A DNA stretch of 64,000 bases from Corynebacterium anserum (GTDB taxonomy: Bacteria; Actinomycetota; Actinomycetes; Mycobacteriales; Mycobacteriaceae): the NCBI RefSeq assembly GCF_014262665.1, contig NZ_CP046883.1, positions 558,001 through 622,000 on the forward strand, read 5' to 3'. The number at the start of each line of letters is the position of its first letter. Position 1 is the first letter of the stretch. The notes under the pieces were generated by a model. It worked only from the letters and a program-made list of their open reading frames with translations. It did no database searches and was not told the origin of the DNA. Below are positions 17,561-27,712 of the stretch, piece by piece. Both the position numbers and the translations under genes were made by a program.

Positions 17561-17627
17561 AATAGATGCCAAACGTAAGCATGAGACAGATGCCGCATGT
17601 AAGCGTGAAACAGATGCCACACGTACG
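17556..17627. repeat. Three imperfect 24-bp tandem repeats after nrdI
   Basis: Units begin at 17556, 17580 and 17604 and share the core tga(a/g)a(t/c)agatgcc. The first unit contains the stop codon of nrdI. No coding sense is apparent; the remaining bases to nrdE hold its ribosome site AGGAG. Confidence 0.85.
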
Positions 17628-17735
17628 CAACAAAATCGATCGATAGCAGTGTGCAGATGAACATCGCTTATTCCCGACCCAGACATACAGCGTAGACATA
17701 CAACTACACACTCAACACCGCAGGAGACATACACA

Positions 17736-19898
17736 ATGACCGCTTCCGAGCTTGGAAAGACCGTCGCTGAGCCCGTGAGCCAGGCAGAGCAGCTGGACTA
17801 CCATGCACTCAACGCCATGCTGAATCTCTACAACGACAAAGGTGAGATTCAGTTTGACAAGGACCGCGAGGCAGCCAACCAGTTCTTCCTCCAGCACGTC
17901 AACCAAAACACCGTCTACTTCCACGACCTGGAAGAAAAGATCAACTACCTGGTGGAAAACAAATACTACGACCCAGCAATTCTGGGTAAGTACGACTTTG
18001 AGTTCATCAAGAGCCTGTTCAAACGCGCCTACGCTGTGAAATTCCGCTTCCAGAGCTTCCTGGGAGCCTACAAGTACTACACCTCCTACACTCTCAAGAC
18101 GTTCGACGGCCGGCGTTACCTGGAACGTTTCGAAGACCGAGTGTCAATGGTGGCGCTGGGGCTAGCCGATGGCGATAAAAAACTGGCCGAGGCACTGGTC
18201 GACGAGATTATGGATGGCCGCTTCCAACCTGCAACACCGACCTTCCTGAACATTGGCAAGGCACAACGCGGTGAACCCGTGTCCTGCTTCCTCCTGCGTA
18301 TGGAGGACAACATGGAATCTATTGGTCGGGCTATTAACTCCGCGCTGCAGCTATCTAAGCGTGGAGGCGGAGTGGCTCTGCTTCTGAGCAACCTCCGTGA
18401 ACACGGTGCGCCAATTAAGCACATTGAAAACCAGTCCTCTGGTGTGATCCCTGTGATGAAGCTGCTGGAAGACGCATTCTCTTACGCTAACCAGCTCGGG
18501 GCACGTCAGGGCGCAGGTGCTGTATATCTCCACGCTCACCACCCGGATATCCTGCGGTTCCTAGATACCAAGCGCGAAAACGCTGACGAAAAGATCCGCA
18601 TTAAGACCCTGTCCTTGGGCGTTGTTATTCCAGATATCACCTTCGAGCTGGCTAAGCGCAACGACGATATGTACCTGTTCTCGCCCTACGATGTGGAGCG
18701 GATTTACGGTAAGCCTTTTGCGGATGTCTCCGTCACTGAGCACTACGAGGAGATGGTCGAAGACCCGCGTATCCGTAAGAAGAAGATTAACGCTCGCCAG
18801 TTCTTCCAAACCCTCGCCGAGATCCAATTCGAATCCGGCTACCCATACATTATGTTTGAAGACACGGTGAACCGGGCGAACCCAATCGAGGGTCGCATTA
18901 CCCATTCGAACCTGTGCTCTGAGATCCTTCAGGTCTCCACCCCTTCCGTGTTCAACGATGATCTCACTTATGAGACCGTTGGCGACGACATCTCCTGCAA
19001 CCTAGGGTCTATGAACATCGCTGCTGCGATGGATTCGGAGAACTTCTCCCGCACCATTGAGACAGCAATCCGTGGATTGACTGCTGTGGCAGACCAGACC
19101 TCCATTGACTCAGTGCCGTCCGTACGCCAAGGTAACGACAATTCCCATGCCATTGGCTTGGGACAAATGAACCTGCATGGCTACCTCGGGCGGGAGCACA
19201 TTTATTACGGGTCGGAAGAAGCGCTGGACTTTACCAATACGTACTTTGCCTGCGTGATGTATGAGGCGATTAAGGCCTCTAACACCATTGCGAAGGAGCG
19301 CGGTACGAAGTTCCAAAACTTTGAGAAGTCGGAATACGCCACTGGTGAGTTTTTTGACCGTTACGACGTGGCAGATTTCGTTCCAAAAACCGCACGCATC
19401 AAGGCGATCTTCGACAATTCTTCGGTGAACATCCCATCTCAAGAACAGTGGGATGAGTTGCGTGCCTCCGTCATGGAGCACGGCTTGTACAACCGGAACT
19501 TGCAGGCTGTTCCGCCGACCGGTTCCATCTCCTACATCAACAACTCCACCTCATCGATCCACCCGATTGCGTCGAAGATTGAGATCCGCAAGGAGGGCAA
19601 GATTGGTCGCGTGTACTATCCAGCCCCACACATGACCAACGAAAACCTGGAGTATTACCAGGATGCGTATGAGATCGGATATGAGAAAATCATCGATACA
19701 TACGCGGTTGCTACGAAGTATGTGGATCAGGGATTGTCTCTGACTCTGTTCTTTAAGGATACGGCGACAACCCGAGACATCAACCGCGCTCAGATTTACG
19801 CATGGCGCAAGGGAATCAAGACCATTTACTACATTCGTCTACGTCAAACTGCGTTGACGGGTACTGAGGTTGAAGGGTGTGTTTCCTGCATGCTGTAG
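17736..19898 (+). CDS. nrdE: Ribonucleoside-diphosphate reductase alpha subunit, class Ib
   Basis: Catalytic subunit reducing ribonucleoside diphosphates to deoxy forms. [20 protein letters not shown] carries the first redox cysteine, [15 protein letters not shown] and [15 protein letters not shown] follow, NLCSEI holds the radical cysteine, [18 protein letters not shown] the substrate-binding loop, and the tail EGCVSCML the external C-x-x-C pair reduced by NrdH. The 720-residue length and lack of an ATP-cone domain fit class Ib. AGGAG precedes the ATG. nrdF lies 1.1 kb downstream, beyond ferritin on the opposite strand. Confidence 0.97.
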   Translation: MTASELGKTVAEPVSQAEQLDYHALNAMLNLYNDKGEIQFDKDREAANQFFLQHVNQNTVYFHDLEEKINYLVENKYYDPAILGKYDFEFIKSLFKRAYAVKFRFQSFLGAYKYYTSYTLKTFDGRRYLERFEDRVSMVALGLADGDKKLAEALVDEIMDGRFQPATPTFLNIGKAQRGEPVSCFLLRMEDNMESIGRAINSALQLSKRGGGVALLLSNLREHGAPIKHIENQSSGVIPVMKLLEDAFSYANQLGARQGAGAVYLHAHHPDILRFLDTKRENADEKIRIKTLSLGVVIPDITFELAKRNDDMYLFSPYDVERIYGKPFADVSVTEHYEEMVEDPRIRKKKINARQFFQTLAEIQFESGYPYIMFEDTVNRANPIEGRITHSNLCSEILQVSTPSVFNDDLTYETVGDDISCNLGSMNIAAAMDSENFSRTIETAIRGLTAVADQTSIDSVPSVRQGNDNSHAIGLGQMNLHGYLGREHIYYGSEEALDFTNTYFACVMYEAIKASNTIAKERGTKFQNFEKSEYATGEFFDRYDVADFVPKTARIKAIFDNSSVNIPSQEQWDELRASVMEHGLYNRNLQAVPPTGSISYINNSTSSIHPIASKIEIRKEGKIGRVYYPAPHMTNENLEYYQDAYEIGYEKIIDTYAVATKYVDQGLSLTLFFKDTATTRDINRAQIYAWRKGIKTIYYIRLRQTALTGTEVEGCVSCML

Positions 19899-20209
19899 CC
19901 CAGAGCAGTCCCAGAGCAGTTGAGCTTCTGGCTGGTATGGGTTCGGGAACTATCCCACCCTCCATGGATCCCGGCTCCTCCCCGGTGCCGGGTCTTCATT
20001 GGTTCCTCCCGTTCATAGGGCGTTCCAGCACTGCACGTCCCTGTCCGCCGTCCCGGAGAATTCCTTCTCATTTATCCCATATATATCCCATATATATAAG
20101 GTATAAGCCGGCAACGCGGAATAGGGCGACGGCGTTATTCGAAAATGGGGTGGGGAAGCGGGCTAGTAAAGATGCAGTGGAGCCTCATGTGTGGAACGGA
20201 GTGGAGTAA
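19899..20209. other. Gap between nrdE and the convergent ferritin gene
   Basis: 311 bases without a gene. A short AT-rich stretch near 20070-20105 contains the doubled word ATCCCATATAT. Near 19902 CCAGAGCAGT is doubled. No intrinsic terminator with a T run is evident. Confidence 0.5.
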
Positions 20210-20710
20210 TTACTCGGAATCAGGGCGGGAACCAAGTTCCTGGTCGATGCGCAGCAGGCCCGAACCATCCGTGCCCACGATCTTGATGCGGTCGATGATC
20301 TCACCGACCGTGGACTCCTCCTCAATCTGCTCATCAAGGAACCAGTTGAGCAAGGAGCGGGAGTCGATGTCGCCGACTTTGTCGGCAGTACGGGCGAGTT
20401 CTCGGATGAGCTCGGAAACCTTTTCTTCATGAGCCAAGGATGCCTCGAAGGCTTCCAGAGGAGAAGAAATCTTGATGGCTGGAACGTTTACGGTGCCCAG
20501 CTGTACGCGCTCCCCGCGATCCAGGAGATGCTGAGCGAACTTCTGAGCGTGTTCGCGCTCTTCCTTGGCCTGTTCGAACATCCAGTCTCGCATACCCGAG
20601 AAAGAGAGCCTATCGAGTTCGTAGGCGAGCTGGGTGTAGATCAACGCAGCCTCATGTTCTGCGATGACTTGCTGGTTTAACTGCTTTGCGAATTTCTTGT
20701 TGATACTCAT
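20210..20710 (-). CDS. ftn: Ferritin (non-haem iron storage)
   Basis: A 24-mer forming iron-storage protein with ferroxidase activity. The four-helix pattern starts NQQVIAEHEAALIYTQLA, giving ferroxidase ligand Glu18; AKEEREHAQKFAQH gives Glu51 and His54, and later Glu residues in SLAHEEKVSELI and DEQIEEEST complete the site. The 166-residue length matches bacterial FtnA. In C. glutamicum ftn is under DtxR control and lies beside nrd genes, as here. DtxR-half-site-like motifs are repeated upstream (20755-20814). Confidence 0.95.
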   Translation of the reverse strand: MSINKKFAKQLNQQVIAEHEAALIYTQLAYELDRLSFSGMRDWMFEQAKEEREHAQKFAQHLLDRGERVQLGTVNVPAIKISSPLEAFEASLAHEEKVSELIRELARTADKVGDIDSRSLLNWFLDEQIEEESTVGEIIDRIKIVGTDGSGLLRIDQELGSRPDSE

Positions 20711-22028
<1,318 letters not shown>

Positions 22029-22554
22029 GAAAAGTTCTGTTGTTTCCGGCATGTGCCGCATGAGGCTCGGTTGTGGCGCCGCTGCAGCTCAACCTTCGAA
22101 GTTGCTGTATGTGGGTGGATGAGCTCAAGTCAGACAATTGCGCTCAGTAGACATGATGACCTGGTAAAACTAGGTCGCTCTAGTACTGTTTTCGTTTGTC
22201 CCTTGGGTGTCGATGAAGTCTGGTTGCTTTAGTGCCACGTTGTTCCACCCCACTTCCGACGTCACCTATACACCCCTACCGAAAATACCGGTGGGGGTAT
22301 ATGCTTGTGAACATGTAGGAAGGTGTTTACATAGATTCAAAATTTTCTGGGAATGCCATGTCACCCCCGAAAAGTGCAATAGGTAAAGATGCATAACATC
22401 CTGACTATTGAAAAGGGGGTTGCACCTACTAACATGAAGATATTCCTGCGCTCGGTGGGAAGATGCTGACGACATCACAACACTGAGACTTGGAGAGATC
22501 ATTCTTTGAATATCGGGAGAGACGATCCCGATATTGCGTAGTCAGGAGGAATCA
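22029..22554. other. Long regulatory gap between nrdF and ctaD
   Basis: 526 bases without a gene. A hairpin gacctggt-aaa-actaggtc (22158-22176), followed by a T-rich stretch, may end nrdF transcripts. A G/C-tract palindrome at 22267-22302 and AT-rich sequence after it probably belong to ctaD control. CAGGAGGA before ctaD is the ribosome site. Confidence 0.55.
22267..22302. promoter_or_regulatory. CsoR-like palindrome / hairpin upstream of ctaD
   Basis: TATACACCCCTACCG pairs with CCGGTGGGGGTATA, and the right arm alone (ATACCGGTGGGGGTAT, 22285-22300) is a dyad with ATACC/GGTAT ends. That resembles the TACCC-n-GGGTA operators of CsoR-type copper sensors. It lies about 255 bases before the copper-containing oxidase gene ctaD. 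Regulator identity is inferred. Confidence 0.35.
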
Positions 22555-24255
22555 ATGACCGCAGTAGCGCCACGGGAAGACCACCAGGTCGCCCCGAGTC
22601 GGCCTGCGCCACTCAATGTGCAGAACCGTCGCGGCAGCAAAGCTTGGCTGATGCTGACCACGACCGACCACAAGCAGCTGGGCATCATGTACATGATCAT
22701 GTCTTTCAGCTTCTTTATGGTCGGTGGCTTGATGGCTTTGCTCATGCGTTTGGAGCTTTTTAAACCAGGCCTGCAGTTTCTGACCAACGAGCAGTTCAAC
22801 CAGCTATTCACCATGCACGGCACCGTGATGCTGCTGCTGTATGGTTCTCCGATGGTGTTCGGCTTTGCTAACTACGTCATGCCGCTACAGATTGGCGCAC
22901 CCGACGTTGCCTTCCCTCGCCTTAATGCTTTCGGCTTCTGGCTGACCACCGCGGGTGGTGTCATCATGCTGTCTGGCTTCCTCACCCCTGGTGGCGCGGC
23001 CGACTTCGGTTGGACCATGTACCAGCCACTTGCTGACCCAGTTCACTCCCCAGGCGTAGGTTCCGACCTGTGGATCTTGGGTGTCGGTGTTGGTGGTGTC
23101 GGTACCATCGCATCCGCTATCAACATGATCACCACCATTCTGTGCCTCCGCGCACCGGGTATGACCATGTTCCGTATGCCGGTGTTCACCTGGAACATCA
23201 TGGTTACCTCCGTCTTGGTTCTGCTGATTTTCCCACTGCTGACCGCAGCAGCTCTGGGTGTGTTCTACGACCGCAAGCTTGGTGGCTTGATTTATGACGC
23301 CGGTAACGGTGGAGCTATTTTGTGGCAGCACCTGTTCTGGTTCTTCGGCCACCCAGAGGTTTACGTTCTGGCCTTGCCTTTCTTCGGTATCGTGTCTGAG
23401 GTTTACCCTGTCTTCTCCCGTAAGCCAATGTTCGGTTACGTCGGCCTGATCTTCGCAACCCTGTCCATCTGCGCACTGTCCATGGCAGTGTGGGCACACC
23501 ACATGTTCGTTACCGGTGCTGTCATGCTCCCATTCTTCGGTTTCATGACGTATCTGATCGCCGTTCCTACCGGCCTGAAGTTCTTCAACTGGCTGGGCAC
23601 CATGTGGAAGGGTCGCCTGACCTTCGAGACTCCAATGATCTTCGCATTGGGCTTCTTCGCAACCTTCCTCTTCGGTGGTTTGACAGGCATCATGCTGGCC
23701 TCCCCAGCACTTGACTTCCACGTGTCTGACACTTACTTCGTGGTGGCTCACTTCCACTACACCCTGTTCGGTACAGTGACCTTCGCTTCCTTCGCGGGCA
23801 TCTACTTCTGGTTCCCTAAGATGACCGGTCGTATGCTTGACGAGAAGCTGGGTCACCTGCACTTCTGGCTGACCATGATCGGCTTCCACACCACCTTCTT
23901 GGTTCAGCACTGGGTTGGTAACCTCGGTATGCCACGTCGTTACGCCGACTACCTGGACTCCGATGGCTTCACCATCTACAACCAGATTTCCACTGTCGGC
24001 ACCCTGATCCTGGCTGTGTCCGTCCTTCCATTCCTTTGGAACATTTTCAAGTCCTACCGCTACGGCGAGGTTGTCACCGTGGACGACCCATGGGGCTACG
24101 GCAACTCCTTGGAGTGGGCCACCTCTTGCCCTCCACCACGCCACAACTTCACCTCCATGCCACGCATTCGTTCCGAACGCCCAGCGTTCGAGCTGCACTA
24201 CCCACATATGGTCAAGCGCATGCGTGACGAGGCTCACGTGGGACGTCACTTCTAA
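22555..24255 (+). CDS. ctaD: Cytochrome c oxidase subunit I (aa3 type)
   Basis: The haem-copper subunit of the terminal aa3 oxidase. [14 protein letters not shown] opens the conserved core, [13 protein letters not shown] holds a haem a ligand, [17 protein letters not shown] the CuB histidine-tyrosine element, [10 protein letters not shown] the CuB histidine pair, and [15 protein letters not shown] the haem a3 and haem a histidines. The ATG at 22555 follows CAGGAGGA; 566 residues. A long antisense frame lies opposite this gene and is a codon-bias shadow. The gene stands alone with a terminator, next to serB as in C. glutamicum. Confidence 0.97.
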   Translation: MTAVAPREDHQVAPSRPAPLNVQNRRGSKAWLMLTTTDHKQLGIMYMIMSFSFFMVGGLMALLMRLELFKPGLQFLTNEQFNQLFTMHGTVMLLLYGSPMVFGFANYVMPLQIGAPDVAFPRLNAFGFWLTTAGGVIMLSGFLTPGGAADFGWTMYQPLADPVHSPGVGSDLWILGVGVGGVGTIASAINMITTILCLRAPGMTMFRMPVFTWNIMVTSVLVLLIFPLLTAAALGVFYDRKLGGLIYDAGNGGAILWQHLFWFFGHPEVYVLALPFFGIVSEVYPVFSRKPMFGYVGLIFATLSICALSMAVWAHHMFVTGAVMLPFFGFMTYLIAVPTGLKFFNWLGTMWKGRLTFETPMIFALGFFATFLFGGLTGIMLASPALDFHVSDTYFVVAHFHYTLFGTVTFASFAGIYFWFPKMTGRMLDEKLGHLHFWLTMIGFHTTFLVQHWVGNLGMPRRYADYLDSDGFTIYNQISTVGTLILAVSVLPFLWNIFKSYRYGEVVTVDDPWGYGNSLEWATSCPPPRHNFTSMPRIRSERPAFELHYPHMVKRMRDEAHVGRHF

Positions 24256-24592
24256 GCGGTATCACCCGTCGAAACGGCACCGCAGCTGCAGTGCTGGTGA
24301 AGTGATAACCCTCAGTTAGGCACCCTGCCCGTCCAGCCAACACGGCTCAACCGGGTTAGGGGAGAAGTTAAAGCCACATCCCTACTACGCGGGATGTGGC
24401 TTTCGTAGTTTTCAAAAAAGCTGGGGCACCCCATAAAATCCAAAGGAGCGCACCAGTACATCACCACAAGATGACGTACATATAGCGCATACCCGATAGA
24501 ACCAGCACGCATAAGCGCTCCATGCCTACAAACATCCTTGTACGTATCGCTAACCCATACGCGTAACCAAATCACACATTTAAGACCGCACA
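24256..24592. other. Gap between ctaD and serB
   Basis: 337 bases, no gene. It contains the ctaD terminator at 24370-24403; the remaining 190 bases before serB show no clear promoter or operator. Confidence 0.55.
24370..24403 (+). terminator. Terminator of ctaD
   Basis: aaagccacatccc, an 8-base loop and gggatgtggcttt form a thirteen-pair stem; the tail is CGTAGTTTTC. Confidence 0.8.
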
Positions 24593-25903
24593 GTGAATAC
24601 AGAGAAAACCGATCTGACCCAGCCCGAATCCCACACCGACGCCACCTTTGAGGGCACAACCAACGACACCCTCCAGCAAGGCCTCGTGCCTGCATTAGTA
24701 ACAGTCAGTGGATTAGACAGGCCAGGCGTGACAGCCGCCTTCTTCCGGGTGCTGTCCTCTTATGGCGTGCAACTACTAGACGTGGAACAATCCGTCTTTC
24801 GTGGCACGCTCAACCTTGCCGCATTGCTTGGGGTCAACAAGAACGACATAGACAACCTGCGCGACGGGCTACAGGCAACGCTCATTTCTTACGGTATGGG
24901 TGTTCAGGTCACCGCAGATAGAGAACTGGAGTCCACCCGCCCCCGTTCTACCCACGTCATGGTGGTGATCGGCCGTCCCGTCACCGCCGCTCATATCTCA
25001 CGAATTGGCCAGACGCTGGCGGATTACGGAGCCAATATCGACACTATTCATGGCATCGCAGACTATCCCGTCACCGGCCTGGAACTTGAGCTAACCGTCG
25101 CCAATGCCGCACCCGGTGGCGGAGTCCCCCTGCGTAAGGCTTTAGCTGAACTCACGAGTGAAATTGGTGTAGACATTGCTATTGAACGAGGCGGCCTGGC
25201 ACGTCGTGCAAAGCGTCTCATTTGCTTCGACGTCGATTCAACCCTGATCCAACATGAAGTTATCGAAATGCTGGCAGCCTATGCAGGAAAAGAAGCTGAG
25301 GTAGCCCAGGTCACCGAACGCGCCATGCGTGGAGAGCTAGACTTCGTGGAATCCCTCCACGAACGAGTGAAAACCCTCGCGGGTCTCGACGCATCCGTTG
25401 TAGAAAAAGTGGCCCGCGATATCCAGCTCACCCCCGGAGCCCGCACCACCATTCGCACGCTCAAACGTCTTGGATACAAAACTGGCGTGGTATCAGGCGG
25501 TTTTATTCAAGTCATCGAGCCACTAGCGCGCGAATTGGAACTGGATTTCGCCCGTGCGAACACGCTAGAGATTATCGATGGCAAGCTGACAGGTCGAGTG
25601 ATTGGCCCTGTTATTGACCGTAATGCGAAGGCAGAATCTCTCAAGGAATTTGCGTGGTCCAACGGAATTCAGTTATCCCAAACAGTCGCCGTAGGTGATG
25701 GAGCCAATGATATCGACATGCTCTCTACCGCCGGTTTGGGCATTGCCTTTAATGCAAAGCCCGCCCTACGTGAGGTAGCCGATGCCGCAGTGAATCATCC
25801 ATTTCTGGATCAGGTGCTGTTCCTACTGGGAATTTCACGCCACGAAATTGAAGACGCGGATTTACGTGATGGCACATATCGCCGCGTCCCATTGGATCAG
25901 TAG
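24593..25903 (+). CDS. serB: Phosphoserine phosphatase
   Basis: Final enzyme of serine synthesis, dephosphorylating phosphoserine. Two ACT-like regulatory regions (about residues 30-100 and 115-190) precede a HAD domain: motif I CFDVDSTLIQHEV, motif II GVVSGGFIQVIEP, motif III NAKAESLKEF and motif IV VGDGANDIDML. The 436-residue length with the ACT part matches actinobacterial SerB. The start is a GTG at 24593 without an evident ribosome site; the first 30 residues are hydrophilic and variable. The gene stands alone, convergent with the acyl-CoA ligase gene. Confidence 0.95.
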   Translation: MNTEKTDLTQPESHTDATFEGTTNDTLQQGLVPALVTVSGLDRPGVTAAFFRVLSSYGVQLLDVEQSVFRGTLNLAALLGVNKNDIDNLRDGLQATLISYGMGVQVTADRELESTRPRSTHVMVVIGRPVTAAHISRIGQTLADYGANIDTIHGIADYPVTGLELELTVANAAPGGGVPLRKALAELTSEIGVDIAIERGGLARRAKRLICFDVDSTLIQHEVIEMLAAYAGKEAEVAQVTERAMRGELDFVESLHERVKTLAGLDASVVEKVARDIQLTPGARTTIRTLKRLGYKTGVVSGGFIQVIEPLARELELDFARANTLEIIDGKLTGRVIGPVIDRNAKAESLKEFAWSNGIQLSQTVAVGDGANDIDMLSTAGLGIAFNAKPALREVADAAVNHPFLDQVLFLLGISRHEIEDADLRDGTYRRVPLDQ

Positions 25904-25906
25904 AAC

Positions 25907-25933
25907 GCCCCGGGACAAAAGACAACCCGGGGC
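25907..25933. terminator. Hairpin between convergent serB and acyl-CoA ligase genes
   Basis: gccccggg, an 11-base loop and cccggggc give a perfect eight-pair GC stem. No T run follows on either strand, so efficiency is unclear. Confidence 0.5.
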
Positions 25934-25969
25934 AATCCTGAAGTGGAATCGTGTAGGGGTGGTTCCTAA

Positions 25970-27538
25970 TTACTTCTCCCGCGCCTTTAGCTCGCGGCGC
26001 AGGATCTTGCCCGTGGAAGATTTAGGAATTTGGTCAATAAACTCCACTTCCCGGATCTTCTTGTATGGTGCAACTCGCTCGGCAACAAAGTCCATGATGG
26101 ACTGCTTTTCTGCGTCGGTATTCTCACAACCTTGCTGCAGCACAATGAAAGCCTTCGGAATTTCCTCTCCCTTACGCACCACGCCGATGACTGCAGCGTC
26201 CGCAACGTGATCATTATTGAGTAGCAACGCCTCGAGCTCCGCAGGTGGAACCTGATAACCCTTGTATTTAATTAACTCCTTAAGCCGGTCGACAATAAAC
26301 ACATTGCCTTCGGAATCCTGCTCGGCAAGGTCACCAGTGCGCAACCAACCATCACCGGGTAGAGTCGCAGCAGTTTCCTCAGGACGGTTGAGGTAGCCCT
26401 TCATGATTTGTGGACCGCGTACCCACAATTCACCAACTGCAGAACGTTCCCCAGGTTCCGGCAAGCCAATCTCGTTACCTGACTCAGGATCTACCAACTT
26501 GTGCTCAGTGTTCGCCACAGGCTTACCGATGGATCCACGGTTCATCTGTGGGTCACTGTTCGTGTGGGTGACGGGGGACGTCTCTGTCATGCCATAGCCC
26601 TGCTCCACGTGTACTCCCAGACGTTTCTCCACCGCAAGGGCTAGCTCCTCATCCAAAGCCGCAGCACCGGATAGTACCGCACGCAACGTGGACAAGTTGA
26701 ACTTCTCCACCACAGGATGTTTAGCCAGCAGCACAGCGATGGGAGGAGCAATGAACGTAAACGTGACTCCGAACTTTTGGTGGGCAGTGAGAAAGCTTTC
26801 TACCTCGAAGCGCGGTTGGGTAATGAGTGTTGCTCGTGTGGTGAGCGACAGGTTAGCTAGCGCTGTAAGACCGTAAATATGGAAAAACGGCAGTACACCA
26901 AAAATCACGTCGTCACGCGTCACTAGCTGCGCATCTTGAGCTTGAAGCACGTTCATTACGAGGTTCTCATGGGTGAGCTTCACTCCCTTGGGAAGACCGG
27001 TGGTCCCAGAAGAATACGGCAGAGCTGCCAGGTGGGTAGAGGGATCGAAGCTCACTTGAGGAGCTGTACGGCGTTCCGCAAACCACTGCTGGAGGCCATT
27101 GTTGGAGTCGAGAAAAATAGTCTCCACACCCTCAGACTTCGCGGCGTTCGCAGACGCTTCGCCTAACGCAGCGACAGAAAGTAGAAGTGTAGTCCCGGAA
27201 TCCTTAATCTGTTCCGCAATTGCTTCCTCAGTTGCCAAGAGAGAGATTGGGGTGAGTACGGCTCCTATTCGCCAGACAGCATGCGCAGCGATCACAAAAG
27301 CAAGGGAGTTAGGGCAGTGTAAAGCTACGACATCGCCTGGCTTAACTCCACGATGCACCAAACCCCCGGCAGCGGATTCCACGTAGGTCTTTAACTCAGC
27401 AAACGTGGTTTCGGAACCGTCAGCCACATCGATGATGGCCACGCGATCTTCATCTTCCGGAGCAAGAGATCCAAATACAAGACCCCACAGTCCACATGCG
27501 GGGATCTCGAGATCTGGGCGGGGGCTAGCCACTGGCAT
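25970..27538 (-). CDS. Acyl-CoA synthetase (4-coumarate-CoA ligase-like)
   Basis: Second ANL-family ligase of the window, closer to the 4CL/luciferase-like fatty acyl-CoA ligases. LPYSSGTTGLPKGVKLTHEN is the ATP loop, QGYGMTETSPV the adenylate motif, GWLRTGDLA and DRLKELIKYKGYQVPPAELE the hinge region, and STGKILRRELK the catalytic lysine motif. The ATG at 27538 has GAGGAGG five bases upstream; the frame extends to 27676 but that part is not conserved. 522 residues. With the ligase at 3731 it points to use of exogenous fatty or aromatic acids; the substrate is unknown. Confidence 0.9.
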   Translation of the reverse strand: MPVASPRPDLEIPACGLWGLVFGSLAPEDEDRVAIIDVADGSETTFAELKTYVESAAGGLVHRGVKPGDVVALHCPNSLAFVIAAHAVWRIGAVLTPISLLATEEAIAEQIKDSGTTLLLSVAALGEASANAAKSEGVETIFLDSNNGLQQWFAERRTAPQVSFDPSTHLAALPYSSGTTGLPKGVKLTHENLVMNVLQAQDAQLVTRDDVIFGVLPFFHIYGLTALANLSLTTRATLITQPRFEVESFLTAHQKFGVTFTFIAPPIAVLLAKHPVVEKFNLSTLRAVLSGAAALDEELALAVEKRLGVHVEQGYGMTETSPVTHTNSDPQMNRGSIGKPVANTEHKLVDPESGNEIGLPEPGERSAVGELWVRGPQIMKGYLNRPEETAATLPGDGWLRTGDLAEQDSEGNVFIVDRLKELIKYKGYQVPPAELEALLLNNDHVADAAVIGVVRKGEEIPKAFIVLQQGCENTDAEKQSIMDFVAERVAPYKKIREVEFIDQIPKSSTGKILRRELKAREK

Positions 27539-27712
27539 ATGTTCCTCCTCGGTTGGGGAAATCAAAAGGTTGAACCCAATCGTAAGAGAAAGAAGAAGAT
27601 TTTGCGTCCAAATGTAGGAACATCTTTTCGGCTGCACCCGGGAACTCCCCCGATAGGCTTCGGTATGCGCCCGCACGCACTGTGCTTCATCTCATCCTGT
27701 GACAGTTTGCTC

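Noticed and set aside
19877..20209. A 110-codon plus-strand frame overlapping the nrdE end
   Set aside because: It begins inside nrdE in another frame and has no protein-like conservation.
22885..24249. A 454-codon open frame antisense to ctaD
   Set aside because: It is rich in His, Gln, Glu and Val, has no domain pattern, and arises from strong codon bias in the highly expressed ctaD gene on the other strand.
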